A DNA stretch of 63,703 bases from Ectopseudomonas mendocina (GTDB taxonomy: Bacteria > Pseudomonadota > Gammaproteobacteria > Pseudomonadales > Pseudomonadaceae): the NCBI RefSeq assembly GCF_007049795.1, contig NZ_SCFY01000025.1, forward strand, positions 1 through 63,703, read 5' to 3'. The notes under the pieces were generated by a model. It did not search any database. It was not told where the DNA came from and saw only the letters and a list, made by a program, of their open reading frames with translations. Every line of letters begins with the position of its first letter. Within the stretch, counting starts at the first letter, position 1. Below, piece by piece: positions 8,353 to 16,494 of the stretch. Both the position numbers and the translations under genes were made by a program.

Positions 8353-8796
8353 ATGGGATTGTGGCAACGAACGCCCGATATCGATGCACTCAACGCGACC
8401 TTGAAAAATAGCATCGGCGAGGTGCTGGACATTCGTTTCGACGCCTTCGACGACGAATCGCTCAGCGCCAGCATGGTGATCGACTCGCGCACTCATCAGC
8501 CCTACGGCCTGCTGCACGGTGGCGCCTCTGTGGTACTGGCGGAAACCCTCGGTTCCACCGCCAGCTACCTGTGTATCGACAGCAGCCGTTTCTACTGCGT
8601 CGGCCTGGAGGTCAATGCCAACCATCTGCGCGGTTTGCGCAGCGGGCGCGTGCATGCCGTGGCGCGGCCAGTGCATCTGGGCCGCACCACGCATGTCTGG
8701 GACATTCGCCTGAGGGGCGATGACGGCAAGGCCAGTTGCATCTCGCGGCTGACCATGGCCATCGTGCCTCTGGGTGAGCAACCGCCGAAACTATAA
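8353..8796 (+). CDS. Hotdog-fold acyl-CoA thioesterase (PaaI/MenI type)
   Basis: Single-domain hotdog thioesterase of 147 residues. The family signature is visible in YGLLHGGASVVLAETLGSTAS (about residues 55-75), where the HGG loop and the following acid are the usual active-site elements. It lies 53 bp after the acyl-CoA synthetase gene and is probably cotranscribed. Relatives hydrolyse aromatic acyl-CoA or DHNA-CoA; the substrate here is unknown. Confidence 0.85.
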   Translation: MGLWQRTPDIDALNATLKNSIGEVLDIRFDAFDDESLSASMVIDSRTHQPYGLLHGGASVVLAETLGSTASYLCIDSSRFYCVGLEVNANHLRGLRSGRVHAVARPVHLGRTTHVWDIRLRGDDGKASCISRLTMAIVPLGEQPPKL

Positions 8797-8854
8797 TTTT
8801 CGGCCTGCAATTTCATCCAAGATTTGCCTGGTTCATGGCGCTACAGTACGCGCC

Positions 8855-9658
8855 ATGGATTACATCACTCACATTCAAAGCAGCTTGCCCGGCGTTCGTC
8901 TGATCGACGCCGAGTACCGCCGCTTCGCCTTTCCTCGGCATTTTCATCTGGAATACCACGTCGGCCTGCTGATCCAGGGGGAGCATCGCTACGCCTATGG
9001 CGGTGAGCGCCGGCATGTCGGGGCAGGGGACGTACTGTTGATGGCACCGGAAGGGATTCATGACGGCGCCTGTCTCGATGGCCAGAGTTACCGCATTCGG
9101 GTGATGGCGTTCGATCCCTCCTGGTTGGATGAAGCCAGTCGCACCCTGAGTGAGGGGCGTCAAGGCGCGCCGAGACTGATCACCAGCAGTTTGCGTCACC
9201 CCCTGTTATCGCTGCATCTGCAGCGATTTCACGCGGCGATGCTGGAAGGCTCGCAACTGGCCCAGGAAGAAGCGCTCTGGCAGGCGTTGGCCCATTTGCT
9301 GGAGATGGGTTCGACGTTGCGTGTCAGCGAGCCGCATCGCGTTTTCGATCCGCGCACCTGGCAGCGGCTGCGCGACTGGCTGGAAAGTCGTCTGGACGAT
9401 CCGCCTTCGTTGGATGAAATCGCCGCTTTCTGCGCCATGAGTCCGTGGCAGGCGTTGCGGCGTTTCCGCGAGCACACCGGCCTGCCACCGCATCAGTGGC
9501 TGACGCAGCTGCGTTTGCAGCGGGCATTGCCGCTGGTGCTGGCAGGTGAGCCTCTGAGCGAGATCGCCTTGCGCTTGGGCTTCTACGACCAGGCGCATTT
9601 CTCGCGCTTGTTCCGCCGCACCTATGGTCTGCCACCGGCGCGTCTGCGTCAGGGCTGA
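8855..9658 (+). CDS. AraC-family transcriptional regulator
   Basis: 267 residues. An N-terminal cupin-like sensing domain is rich in His and Gly (FPRHFHLEYHVGLLIQGEHRYAYGGERRHVGAGDVLLMAPEGIHDG). The C-terminus carries two helix-turn-helix units: DDPPSLDEIAAFCAMSPWQALRRFREHTG and the AraC signature PLSEIALRLGFYDQAHFSRLFRRTYGLPP. The start MDYITHIQ at 8855 fits the family N-terminus; the frame is open 27 codons further but overlaps the thioesterase gene. The LysE exporter gene 41 bp downstream is the likely target, a common pairing. Confidence 0.9.
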   Translation: MDYITHIQSSLPGVRLIDAEYRRFAFPRHFHLEYHVGLLIQGEHRYAYGGERRHVGAGDVLLMAPEGIHDGACLDGQSYRIRVMAFDPSWLDEASRTLSEGRQGAPRLITSSLRHPLLSLHLQRFHAAMLEGSQLAQEEALWQALAHLLEMGSTLRVSEPHRVFDPRTWQRLRDWLESRLDDPPSLDEIAAFCAMSPWQALRRFREHTGLPPHQWLTQLRLQRALPLVLAGEPLSEIALRLGFYDQAHFSRLFRRTYGLPPARLRQG

Positions 9659-9699
9659 CCCACTCACACATCCCGTTTTTCATGTTCCTGGAGATCACC

Positions 9700-10332
9700 A
9701 TGCAGGAGACGTCCGTCTTGCTGTCGCTGGCTGCCGTGTTCGCGGTGGCCCTTATCAGTCCCGGCCCGGATGTGGCGCTAGTGGTGCGCACCGCCCTACA
9801 TCAGGGGCAGCGTGCAGGCTTGCTCAGTGCGCTTGGGCTGGCGTGCGGCATTCTTCTGCATGGCACGCTGGTGCTCAGTGGCGTGGCTTTGCTGCTCAGT
9901 CGCACTGAATGGTTGTTCGACCTGGTGCAGGTCGGCGGCGCGCTTTATCTGGGCTGGCTGGGCATTGGTGCGGTGCGGGCCTGGTGGCAGGGCGGCGCCG
10001 GACCCACACGGTTGGAGGGCGAGCTGGCGCCTTCGCTGTTCGGTCCTTGGCTGCGCGGTGTATTCACCAACCTGGGCAACCCGAAGGCACTGGTGTTCTT
10101 CCTGGCGCTGCTCAGCAGTCTGGTGCCGGCGGACATGTCGCTGCCCGGCAAGGTGGCCTGTGCTGCTCTGTTGTTCGGCCTGAGCCTGTTCTGGTTTGGC
10201 CTGCTCGGTATGACCCTGAGCCGACCGCTGATGCGTCAGCGGCTGCTGCAGGTGGCGCCGACCATCGACTTCGTTTGCGGTCTGGTATTTCTGCTGGTGG
10301 CGGCCAGTATCGTCGGACGTCTGCTGCTATAG
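9700..10332 (+). CDS. LysE/RhtB-family amino-acid exporter
   Basis: Inner-membrane exporter of about 210 residues with the family signature SPGPDVALVVRTALHQGQRAGLLSALG near residues 20-45 and about six hydrophobic helices. A central GNPKALVFFLALLSSLVP segment is also typical. The ATG at 9700, with GGAG seven bases upstream, is favoured over an ATG six codons earlier. It follows an AraC regulator that probably controls it. The exported compound cannot be told from sequence. Confidence 0.88.
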   Translation: MQETSVLLSLAAVFAVALISPGPDVALVVRTALHQGQRAGLLSALGLACGILLHGTLVLSGVALLLSRTEWLFDLVQVGGALYLGWLGIGAVRAWWQGGAGPTRLEGELAPSLFGPWLRGVFTNLGNPKALVFFLALLSSLVPADMSLPGKVACAALLFGLSLFWFGLLGMTLSRPLMRQRLLQVAPTIDFVCGLVFLLVAASIVGRLLL

Positions 10333-10431
10333 CTCTGACCATTGCGCCGCCATCAATGGCCGTTACGGTCATTGCCACTGCTGCGCAGCTGCCGGAGAAT
10401 CCGGGCACATTCGCCTTCTCGAGTTCGAAGC

Positions 10432-11235
10432 ATGCCGCAGCCGGTCTTTTTCGCTCATGCCAACGGCTTTCCGTCCGCCACCTACGGCAAGCTTTTCGCC
10501 GCGCTGACACCGGACTTTCAGGTGCAGCACCTGGAGCAGCACGGCCATGACTCGCGTTTTCCGGTCAATGACAACTGGTCGAATCTGGTCGATGAGCTGA
10601 TCCATCATCTCGAGGACGGTGGTGAGCCGGTCTGGGGTGTCGGTCATTCGCTCGGCGGCGTGCTGCACTATCACGCCGCTTTGCTTCGCCCCGAGCTATA
10701 TCGCGGGGTGGTGATGCTCGATTCGCCGGTGCTGACCCTGGCTGACCGCATGGTGATTCGCGCCGCCAAGCGCTTCGGTTTCATCGACCGTATCACGCCC
10801 GCCGGCCGTACCCTGGGGCGCCGCGAAGCCTTTGCCGATCTTGTCGAGGCGCGCGATTACTTCGCCGGCAAGAGCCTGTTCCGCCGCTTCGATCCCGAGT
10901 GTCTGGATGCCTATGTCAGTCACGGTCTGCAACGGTCGGAGCAGGGGCTGCGCCTGAAATTCGACCCGGCCACCGAGATCAGCATCTATCGCAGCGTGCC
11001 ACATACCTCGCCGGGTAGGCCGCAGCAGCTGGCTGTGCCGCTGGCCTTGGTGCGTGGCCGCCACAGTAGAGTGGTGTTACCGCATCATGCGCATCTGCTG
11101 CGGCGCATGCCGCGGGCCGAATATCACAACCTGCCGGGCGGACACATGTTCCCGCTGGAGCGCCCTCAGGCGACTGCCGACCTTTTGCGTCAGCTGTTCA
11201 CCCGCTGGGCTGGTAGCCAGGAGCAACGTGCATGA
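10432..11235 (+). CDS. Alpha/beta-hydrolase
   Basis: 267-residue alpha/beta hydrolase with nucleophile elbow GVGHSLGGVLHYHA (Ser near residue 72), an oxyanion-region FFAHANGFPSATYG at the N-terminus, and a C-terminal catalytic His in NLPGGHMFPLERP. No signal peptide, so cytoplasmic. The start MPQPVFFAHANG is chosen because the conserved first strand begins at once. Its TGA overlaps the ATG of a second hydrolase gene (ATGA), which means coupled translation. Substrate unknown. Confidence 0.85.
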   Translation: MPQPVFFAHANGFPSATYGKLFAALTPDFQVQHLEQHGHDSRFPVNDNWSNLVDELIHHLEDGGEPVWGVGHSLGGVLHYHAALLRPELYRGVVMLDSPVLTLADRMVIRAAKRFGFIDRITPAGRTLGRREAFADLVEARDYFAGKSLFRRFDPECLDAYVSHGLQRSEQGLRLKFDPATEISIYRSVPHTSPGRPQQLAVPLALVRGRHSRVVLPHHAHLLRRMPRAEYHNLPGGHMFPLERPQATADLLRQLFTRWAGSQEQRA

Positions 11236-12095
11236 GCATGGGTTTCGAGGAAGTTCGTCTGAGCTTGCCGCATATCGAGCTGGCCGCTCATCTCTACGGG
11301 CCGGAGGACGGTGTGCCGGTGCTGGCGCTGCACGGTTGGTTGGATAACGCGGCGAGCTTCGCGCGGCTGGCGCCGAAGCTCGAGGGGGTGCGCATCGTCG
11401 CCCTGGACTTCGCCGGTCATGGTCACTCCGAGCATCGTTCGGCTGGCGCCGGTTACGCGTTGTGGGACTATGCCTTTGACGTCCTGCAGGTCGCCGAGCA
11501 GTTTGGCTGGGAGCGATTTTCCATCCTGGGTCACTCCATGGGCGCGATCACTGCGGTGTTGCTGGCGGGGGCGATGCCGGAGCGGATCGCGCGCCTGGCG
11601 CTGATCGATGGCTTGGTGCCTTATACCGGTGAGGCCGAACAGGCGCCGGAAAAATTGGGCGAAGCGTTGCGCGCCAGGCAGGCGCTCACCGACAAGCGCA
11701 AGCCGGTGTATGCCGAGATGGCGCGTGCTGTCGAAGCTCGTATGAAGGGCGTGGGGGCGGTGAGTCGTGAGGCGGCCGAACTGCTTGCGCAGCGAGGGTT
11801 GATGCCGGTGCCGGGCGGTTACACCTGGCGTACCGATAGCCGCCTGACCCTGCCGTCGCCGCTGCGTCTGAGTTGGGCCCATGCCCAGGCGTTCGTTCGC
11901 GCGCTGCAATGCCCGGTCAGCCTGGTGTTGGCGGAGCAGGGCATGATGGGCGCGCAGTCGGCCGTGCGCAGCTTGCTGCAGGATCTGCCGTTCGAGGTAC
12001 ACCGTCTGCCCGGCGGGCACCACCTGCATCTGGATGACGAAGCCGGCGCGCAGCTCGTAGCGGATTGTTTCAATCCATTCCTGCGCTTGCCTTGA
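11232..12095 (+). CDS. Alpha/beta-hydrolase, second of a tandem pair
   Basis: 287-residue alpha/beta hydrolase. The oxyanion motif LHGWLDNAASF, nucleophile elbow LGHSMGAITAVLLAG (Ser near residue 102) and C-terminal His in RLPGGHHLHLDDEAG are all present. It starts inside the stop codon of the preceding hydrolase (ATGA). The two hydrolases differ clearly in sequence, so this is not a recent duplication. Substrate unknown; serine-hydrolase chemistry is likely from the motifs. Confidence 0.87.
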   Translation: MSMGFEEVRLSLPHIELAAHLYGPEDGVPVLALHGWLDNAASFARLAPKLEGVRIVALDFAGHGHSEHRSAGAGYALWDYAFDVLQVAEQFGWERFSILGHSMGAITAVLLAGAMPERIARLALIDGLVPYTGEAEQAPEKLGEALRARQALTDKRKPVYAEMARAVEARMKGVGAVSREAAELLAQRGLMPVPGGYTWRTDSRLTLPSPLRLSWAHAQAFVRALQCPVSLVLAEQGMMGAQSAVRSLLQDLPFEVHRLPGGHHLHLDDEAGAQLVADCFNPFLRLP

Positions 12096-12234
12096 CTTGC
12101 CTGCAGTCGTGGGGAAAGGTGTGGCGGTCTGCCATGGAGGATCGCATGATCGACCCGTTAAACGTCGCCACTCGCTGCTCAGCAAGCCCGTCTGCCGCTT
12201 CCCTTCAACAGGTTTCCACTCGATGACGGGGCGC

Positions 12235-13038
12235 ATGAAGCTGTTCTCGGCAGCGCTTGCCACCTTTTGCAGTGGGGCCGTGCTGGCAGCCGATCTGCCT
12301 GGTAGTCGCGACCTTGAGGTATTGCCGCGTTTCCCCGCCAGTCACATCGTTGCCTTCAAGGAAGCGCCCGATGTCGAGCGCATCTACCCGCAAGGCTCCA
12401 TTCGCCGCATCAGCGGGCGGTTGCGCTATGAGCGGGAGATTCTGGTGCAGGGCCAGCACAGTGCGGTGACCTACGAGTTGCCGCGCACCCACAGTGCCGA
12501 TCAGGTCTTCACCGAAGCGCGGGAAACCCTGCTGGAGAAGGGCGCGGAACTGCTTTACTGGTGCCAAGGCCGTGAGTGTGGCGCGAGCAGCTTGTGGGCC
12601 AACTCGGTGTTCGGTAATGCCACGCTGTATGGCTCCGACGACCAGCAGGCTTACGCATTGCTGCGCCTGGCCGAGCCGAACCACGAGAGCTTGCTGGCGC
12701 TGTACAGCATCACCCGTGGTAATCGCCGCGCTTACTTGCATGCCGAGCAACTGGATGCCGAAGCTCCTCTGGGGGTATTGCTGCCGACGCCCGCGACCTT
12801 GCTGCGCCAGTTGCGTACCGATGGGCAACTGAAACTGCCCGACGAAGCCAAGGCCGACAGCGCCTGGGTGGAAGTGCTGGCGCGCAGTCTCAACCTCGAC
12901 AGCACCTTGCGCGTCAGCCTCGCCGGTAGCCAGGCCGAAGCCTGGCGCGAGGCGTTGATCGAGCAGCGTGTGCGCGAAGCCCGCCTGGAGTTGGGTGAAA
13001 GTTCGGATGAAACACTGAGCGTGCGTTTGTTGCGTTAA
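12235..13038 (+). CDS. DUF4892 family exported protein
   Basis: About 267 residues with a signal peptide (MKLFSAALATFCSGAVLAAD). The body matches the DUF4892 pattern: SRDLEVLPRFPASHIVAFKEAP, then an RISGRLRYER segment, a paired-Cys WCQGRECGASSLWAN motif, and NATLYGSDDQQAY. It is expected in the periplasm or outer membrane. Function unknown. An ATG four codons earlier is an alternative start. A strong terminator follows 27 bp after the stop. Confidence 0.8.
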   Translation: MKLFSAALATFCSGAVLAADLPGSRDLEVLPRFPASHIVAFKEAPDVERIYPQGSIRRISGRLRYEREILVQGQHSAVTYELPRTHSADQVFTEARETLLEKGAELLYWCQGRECGASSLWANSVFGNATLYGSDDQQAYALLRLAEPNHESLLALYSITRGNRRAYLHAEQLDAEAPLGVLLPTPATLLRQLRTDGQLKLPDEAKADSAWVEVLARSLNLDSTLRVSLAGSQAEAWREALIEQRVREARLELGESSDETLSVRLLR

Positions 13039-13064
13039 GCTAGCACTCGCAATCGCCATAACAG

Positions 13065-13090
13065 AGCGCCCGTAAGGGCGCTTTGTCGTT
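13065..13090 (+). terminator. Intrinsic terminator after the DUF4892 gene
   Basis: AGCGCCC and GGGCGCT flank the 4-base loop GTAA and are followed by TTGTCGTTT. It lies 27 bp past the stop codon and ends the hydrolase/DUF4892 transcript. Confidence 0.75.
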
Positions 13091-13112
13091 TCGTCGAAGG
13101 GAGTTTCGCTTG

Positions 13113-14198
13113 ATGGCCACTAATGATCGTCTGCTGGTGCAGATTCTTCTGCTCGGCCTGCTGGCTGCCAGCCTCTGGGTGCTGGCGCCATTCTGGTCGG
13201 CGTTGTTCTGGGCCGCCGTGCTGGCCTTTGCCAGCTGGCCGCTGATGCGTCTGCTGACGCAATTGCTCAATGGGCGCATGGCGCTGGCGGCGGGCATCCT
13301 CACCGGCGTCTGGGTGATTATGGTGGCGGTGCCGCTGGTCTGGCTGGGGTTCAATCTGGCTGACCATATCAAGGACGCCAACGCGCTGGTCAAGGATCTG
13401 CAGGTCGAAGGCCTGCCGCCACCGCCGAGCTGGCTGGGCAGTATTCCGCTGGTCGGTGATCGCCTGGTGGAGCTGTGGCGCACCATCGATCAGCAGGGCG
13501 CAGCCTTCTTCGACACGCTGCGGCCCTATCTGGGGCAGGTCGGCAACTGGCTGGTTGCACGTAGTGCGAAGATCGGTGCGGGTATGGTCGAGCTGGCCCT
13601 GAGCCTGGTGCTGGTGTTCTTCTTCTACCGTGACGGGCCGCGCCTGGCGGTGTTCGTGCACAGCCTGCTGGAACGACTGATCGGCGAGCGTGCCGATCAT
13701 TACCTGGAGCTGGTCGCCGGCACCGTGCAACGTGTGGTCAACGGCGTGATCGGCACCGCCGCCGCGCAGGCCGTGCTGGCCTACATCGGTTTCGTCATCG
13801 CCGGGGTGCCGGGCGCTCTGGTGCTGGGCCTGCTGACCTTCGCCTTCAGCTTCATCATGATCCCGCCGCTGATCTGGGGCCCTGCTGTGGCCTGGCTGGT
13901 GTGGCAGGGCGAGATCGGCATGGCGATCTTCCTGGGTATCTGGGGCTTTTTCATCATCAGTGGGGTGGACAACATCCTCAAACCCTACCTGATCAGCCGT
14001 GGCGGCAACCTGCCGCTGGTGGTGGTGCTGCTCGGCGTGTTCGGCGGCATTCTGGCTTTTGGCTTCATGGGCCTGTTCCTTGGCCCGACCTTGCTGGCGG
14101 TGGCCTACAGCCTGCTTAGCGACTGGGTAGCGGACAAGGCGCCGCCGGCTGAAGCAGTGGTCGACAAACCACTGCCGGGCGAGGAAACACGCGGCTGA
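13113..14198 (+). CDS. AI-2E family transporter (UPF0118, YdiK-like)
   Basis: 361-residue integral membrane protein. Three N-terminal helices are followed by a soluble amphipathic region (about 85-140) and then about five helices, including the conserved GVIGTAAAQAVLAYIGFVIAGVPGALVLG and ISGVDNILKPYLISRGGNLPLVVVLLGVFGGILAFGFMGLFLGP. The latter matches the family C-terminal signature. GAAGGGAG precedes the ATG at 13113. The family name comes from one member linked to AI-2 export; the actual substrate of this subgroup is not known. Confidence 0.88.
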   Translation: MATNDRLLVQILLLGLLAASLWVLAPFWSALFWAAVLAFASWPLMRLLTQLLNGRMALAAGILTGVWVIMVAVPLVWLGFNLADHIKDANALVKDLQVEGLPPPPSWLGSIPLVGDRLVELWRTIDQQGAAFFDTLRPYLGQVGNWLVARSAKIGAGMVELALSLVLVFFFYRDGPRLAVFVHSLLERLIGERADHYLELVAGTVQRVVNGVIGTAAAQAVLAYIGFVIAGVPGALVLGLLTFAFSFIMIPPLIWGPAVAWLVWQGEIGMAIFLGIWGFFIISGVDNILKPYLISRGGNLPLVVVLLGVFGGILAFGFMGLFLGPTLLAVAYSLLSDWVADKAPPAEAVVDKPLPGEETRG

Positions 14199-14208
14199 TC
14201 AGCCGCGT
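14189..14208. terminator. Perfect 20-bp palindrome spanning two convergent stop codons
   Basis: ACGCGGCTGA and TCAGCCGCGT are exact reverse complements with no spacer. The TGA of the AI-2E gene (14196-14198) and the TGA of the patatin gene (reverse of 14199-14201) form the centre. On the plus strand it is followed by TCGCTTTCG. It probably ends transcription in both directions, though without a strong T-run. Confidence 0.55.
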
Positions 14209-15209
14209 TCGCTTTCGTATTTATCGAGGGTATCGCGAGCGATCTGCCTACCCAGCATGATCAGCTCCGGCGCCTTGTAGAACTCGAAGAAGCGGCAGGC
14301 ACGCTTGGGTACGTTGATCAGGATGTCCGGCGGATAGCCGGCGATCTTGTACTGCGCCAATGAGGTCTGCATCACCTCGAAGCTCTGGTTGACCAGCTCC
14401 AGTAGTGACGCCGGCCCGCTGAATTCGGCTACGCGTGAGCCGCTGGCGGATTTTGGCGCGGGTTCATCGTCCTCTTTGCGACTAGGCGCTGCGGCCGGGC
14501 TGACGTCATCGGCGAGGCTCTGTTCCTCGGCGAGCAGCAGGGTTTCGTCCTCGCTCTTGCGGCGAAAACTGGGCAGACGCGAGCCGAGCGACGTCATCAA
14601 CTGGTCGATGCGCCCCTTGAGGGCGGCAGGGCGTTCGATCACTGGCAACTGGTAGTGATTCTGGTTGGTGGCGTTGAGGTTGACGGCGATGATCAGGTCG
14701 CAGTGGCTGGACACCACCGGGACGATCGGCAACGGGTTGAGCAGGCCGCCGTCGACCAGCATGCGCTTGCCCTGGATGACCGGAGTGAACAGGCTCGGAA
14801 TCGCCGCCGAGGCACGCATCGCCTGATGTAGGCAGCCTTCCTGGAACCAGATTTCCTGCTGGTTGGTGAGATCGGTGGCGACGGCGGTGAAGGGGATGGC
14901 GAGGTTTTCGATATCCACGTCGCCAACGATTTCCTGAATGCGTCCGAACACGCGCTCACCGCGAATCGCGCCGAGACGGAAGCTGACATCGAGCAGGCGC
15001 AGCACGTCGAGATAATCCAGGCTTTCCGTCCATTCACGGTATTCGCGCAACTTGCCGGCAGCGAAAATACCGCCGACCACCGCGCCCATCGAGCAGCCGG
15101 CGATGCAGCCGATTTCATAACCGCGCGCTTGCAATTCCTCGATCACGCCGATGTGCGCATAGCCGCGCGCACCTCCCGAGCCCAGCACTAGCGCCACTTT
15201 CTTGCTCAT
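14199..15209 (-). CDS. Patatin-like phospholipase (RssA-like)
   Basis: 336-residue cytoplasmic or peripheral acyl hydrolase. The oxyanion hole GSGGARG (residues 10-16), nucleophile elbow GCSMGA (Ser40) and catalytic Asp in VDGGLLNPLP are intact, giving the Ser-Asp dyad of patatins. The C-terminal part contains a low-complexity acidic and basic linker (SRKEDDEPAPKSASGS) before a final conserved PPDILINVPKRACRFFEFYKAPELI block. It converges directly on the AI-2E gene with no gap between stop codons. The natural lipid substrate is not known. Confidence 0.88.
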   Translation of the reverse strand: MSKKVALVLGSGGARGYAHIGVIEELQARGYEIGCIAGCSMGAVVGGIFAAGKLREYREWTESLDYLDVLRLLDVSFRLGAIRGERVFGRIQEIVGDVDIENLAIPFTAVATDLTNQQEIWFQEGCLHQAMRASAAIPSLFTPVIQGKRMLVDGGLLNPLPIVPVVSSHCDLIIAVNLNATNQNHYQLPVIERPAALKGRIDQLMTSLGSRLPSFRRKSEDETLLLAEEQSLADDVSPAAAPSRKEDDEPAPKSASGSRVAEFSGPASLLELVNQSFEVMQTSLAQYKIAGYPPDILINVPKRACRFFEFYKAPELIMLGRQIARDTLDKYESERG

Positions 15210-15442
15210 CGATAACTTCCCTCTGTGAAGGCTCCGACCTTACTCGGGCGATGAGGCTCAGCCAAGGGCGCGTTTGCTAGAATCTGCCGGCTGACGCTTC
15301 GCAGGGGCGATGGGCTCGCCATCCGTTCGTCGGCGCCGGTATGATCAGGCAAGCGAAGCGGCGGGCGCCGGGCACTTTCCCCATGCCGCAGCGTCATAGT
15401 CTGGGCCAACCCGTAGTCATGTCCGTTCGAGGAGTGTGGTCG

Positions 15443-15721
15443 ATGAAACACTGGATCTGTTTGCCGCTGCTTGTGGTGACGCTCGCCGGCTGTGCCGGCA
15501 AGACCGTCTACCGTGAGACCTGCGCCAATCAGCTGGATGCCGCCTGGAAGGAACTGAGCATCGCCGAGGCCGAAGGCTTCGCCGGTACCGTGAGCTATTC
15601 CAAGGCATTCTCTCTGCTCACCGCTGCCAAGACCCAGCAGCAGTTCGAAGCCTACGCAGGCTGTACCAGCAAGGCCGAACGGGCGCGCTTCTACATTCGT
15701 GAATCGCGAGCGGGGCGCTGA
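15443..15721 (+). CDS. Small predicted lipoprotein
   Basis: 92-residue protein with a lipoprotein signal peptide: a basic start, the hydrophobic stretch WICLPLLVVTLAG, and lipobox LAGC with Cys at residue 17. The mature part is about 75 residues with two or three further Cys and is mostly helical. A GAGGAG ribosome site lies nine bases before the ATG. Its TGA overlaps the ATG of the flavin reductase gene (TGATG). It resembles short lipoproteins conserved in Pseudomonas; no function is known. Confidence 0.75.
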   Translation: MKHWICLPLLVVTLAGCAGKTVYRETCANQLDAAWKELSIAEAEGFAGTVSYSKAFSLLTAAKTQQQFEAYAGCTSKAERARFYIRESRAGR

Positions 15722-16326
15722 TGCAACTCGATTTCGCCGATCTGAGCCCGCTTGAGGCCTACCGCTGGCTGGCCTCCAGTGTCACCCCGCGGCCCATCGC
15801 CTGGGTTTCGACCCGTTCGGCCGACGGCGTAGCCAACCTGGCGCCGTTCAGTTTCTTTCAGGTGATCAGCGACAACCCCCCGACCTTGCTGGTCAACGTC
15901 AACACTCGCGATGACGGCAGCCTCAAGGACAGCCTGCGCAACGCCCAGGCCAGTGGCGAACTGGCGATCCAACTGGTCAGCTTCGCCCAGGCCGAGGCGA
16001 TGAACGCCAGCGCTGCGATCCTGCCTCATGAGGTCAGCGAGTTCGCCCACTGTGGCATCGCCAGCCAGCCGTGCGAGCGCATCGACGTGCAGCGCGTCGT
16101 TGGCGCAGCGGTGACCTTCGAATGCCGCGTGGCGCAGATCCAGCCCTATCCGCCGCAACAGCCCAATTGTCACCTGATCTTCGCCGAAGTACTGCTGGCG
16201 CATATCGATGATGCGGTGCTCAACGAGCAGGGGCGTATCGACCCGCTCAAGCTCGATCTGGTCGGTCGCCTGGGGGGCAGCGCCTACTGCCGCACACGGG
16301 ATCTTTTCCAGATGCAGCGGCCCTGA
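15721..16326 (+). CDS. Flavin reductase-like FMN-binding protein
   Basis: 201-residue protein of the flavin-reductase/DIM6-NTAB split-barrel family. The pattern ASSVTPRPIAWVSTRSADGVANLAPFSFFQVISDNPPTLLVNV near residues 20-60 is typical of the FMN site, and KLDLVGRLGGSAYCRTRDLFQMQRP of the C-terminal end. It starts in the stop codon of the small lipoprotein gene. Such proteins bind FMN and often act with oxygenases, but no partner oxygenase is nearby, so the role is open. Confidence 0.85.
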   Translation: MQLDFADLSPLEAYRWLASSVTPRPIAWVSTRSADGVANLAPFSFFQVISDNPPTLLVNVNTRDDGSLKDSLRNAQASGELAIQLVSFAQAEAMNASAAILPHEVSEFAHCGIASQPCERIDVQRVVGAAVTFECRVAQIQPYPPQQPNCHLIFAEVLLAHIDDAVLNEQGRIDPLKLDLVGRLGGSAYCRTRDLFQMQRP

Positions 16327-16423
16327 ACCCGTTCTGAAAACGACGTCGAGTTAACTCTCCCGGCCATCTTGGCGTCTGCTGGCTTGTCGCCAGTAGCGCT
16401 GCGCTCCTATGTTCCAGAATTGT

Positions 16424-16462
16424 CAGGCCGTTGAATAACGCAGGTAGTTTTTCAACAGCCTG
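16424..16462. repeat. Imperfect inverted repeat upstream of the chemoreceptor gene
   Basis: CAGGC-C-GTTGAA (16424-16435) pairs with TTCAAC-A-GCCTG (16451-16462) with one mismatch, giving an 11-bp stem and a 15-base loop. It sits in the 168-bp gap before the chemoreceptor gene. It could be an intergenic repeat copy or a terminator for the flavin reductase gene. Confidence 0.35.
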
Positions 16463-16494
16463 TTTGGGCTGGCTGCAGTAGGCAGGGGGTTGTC

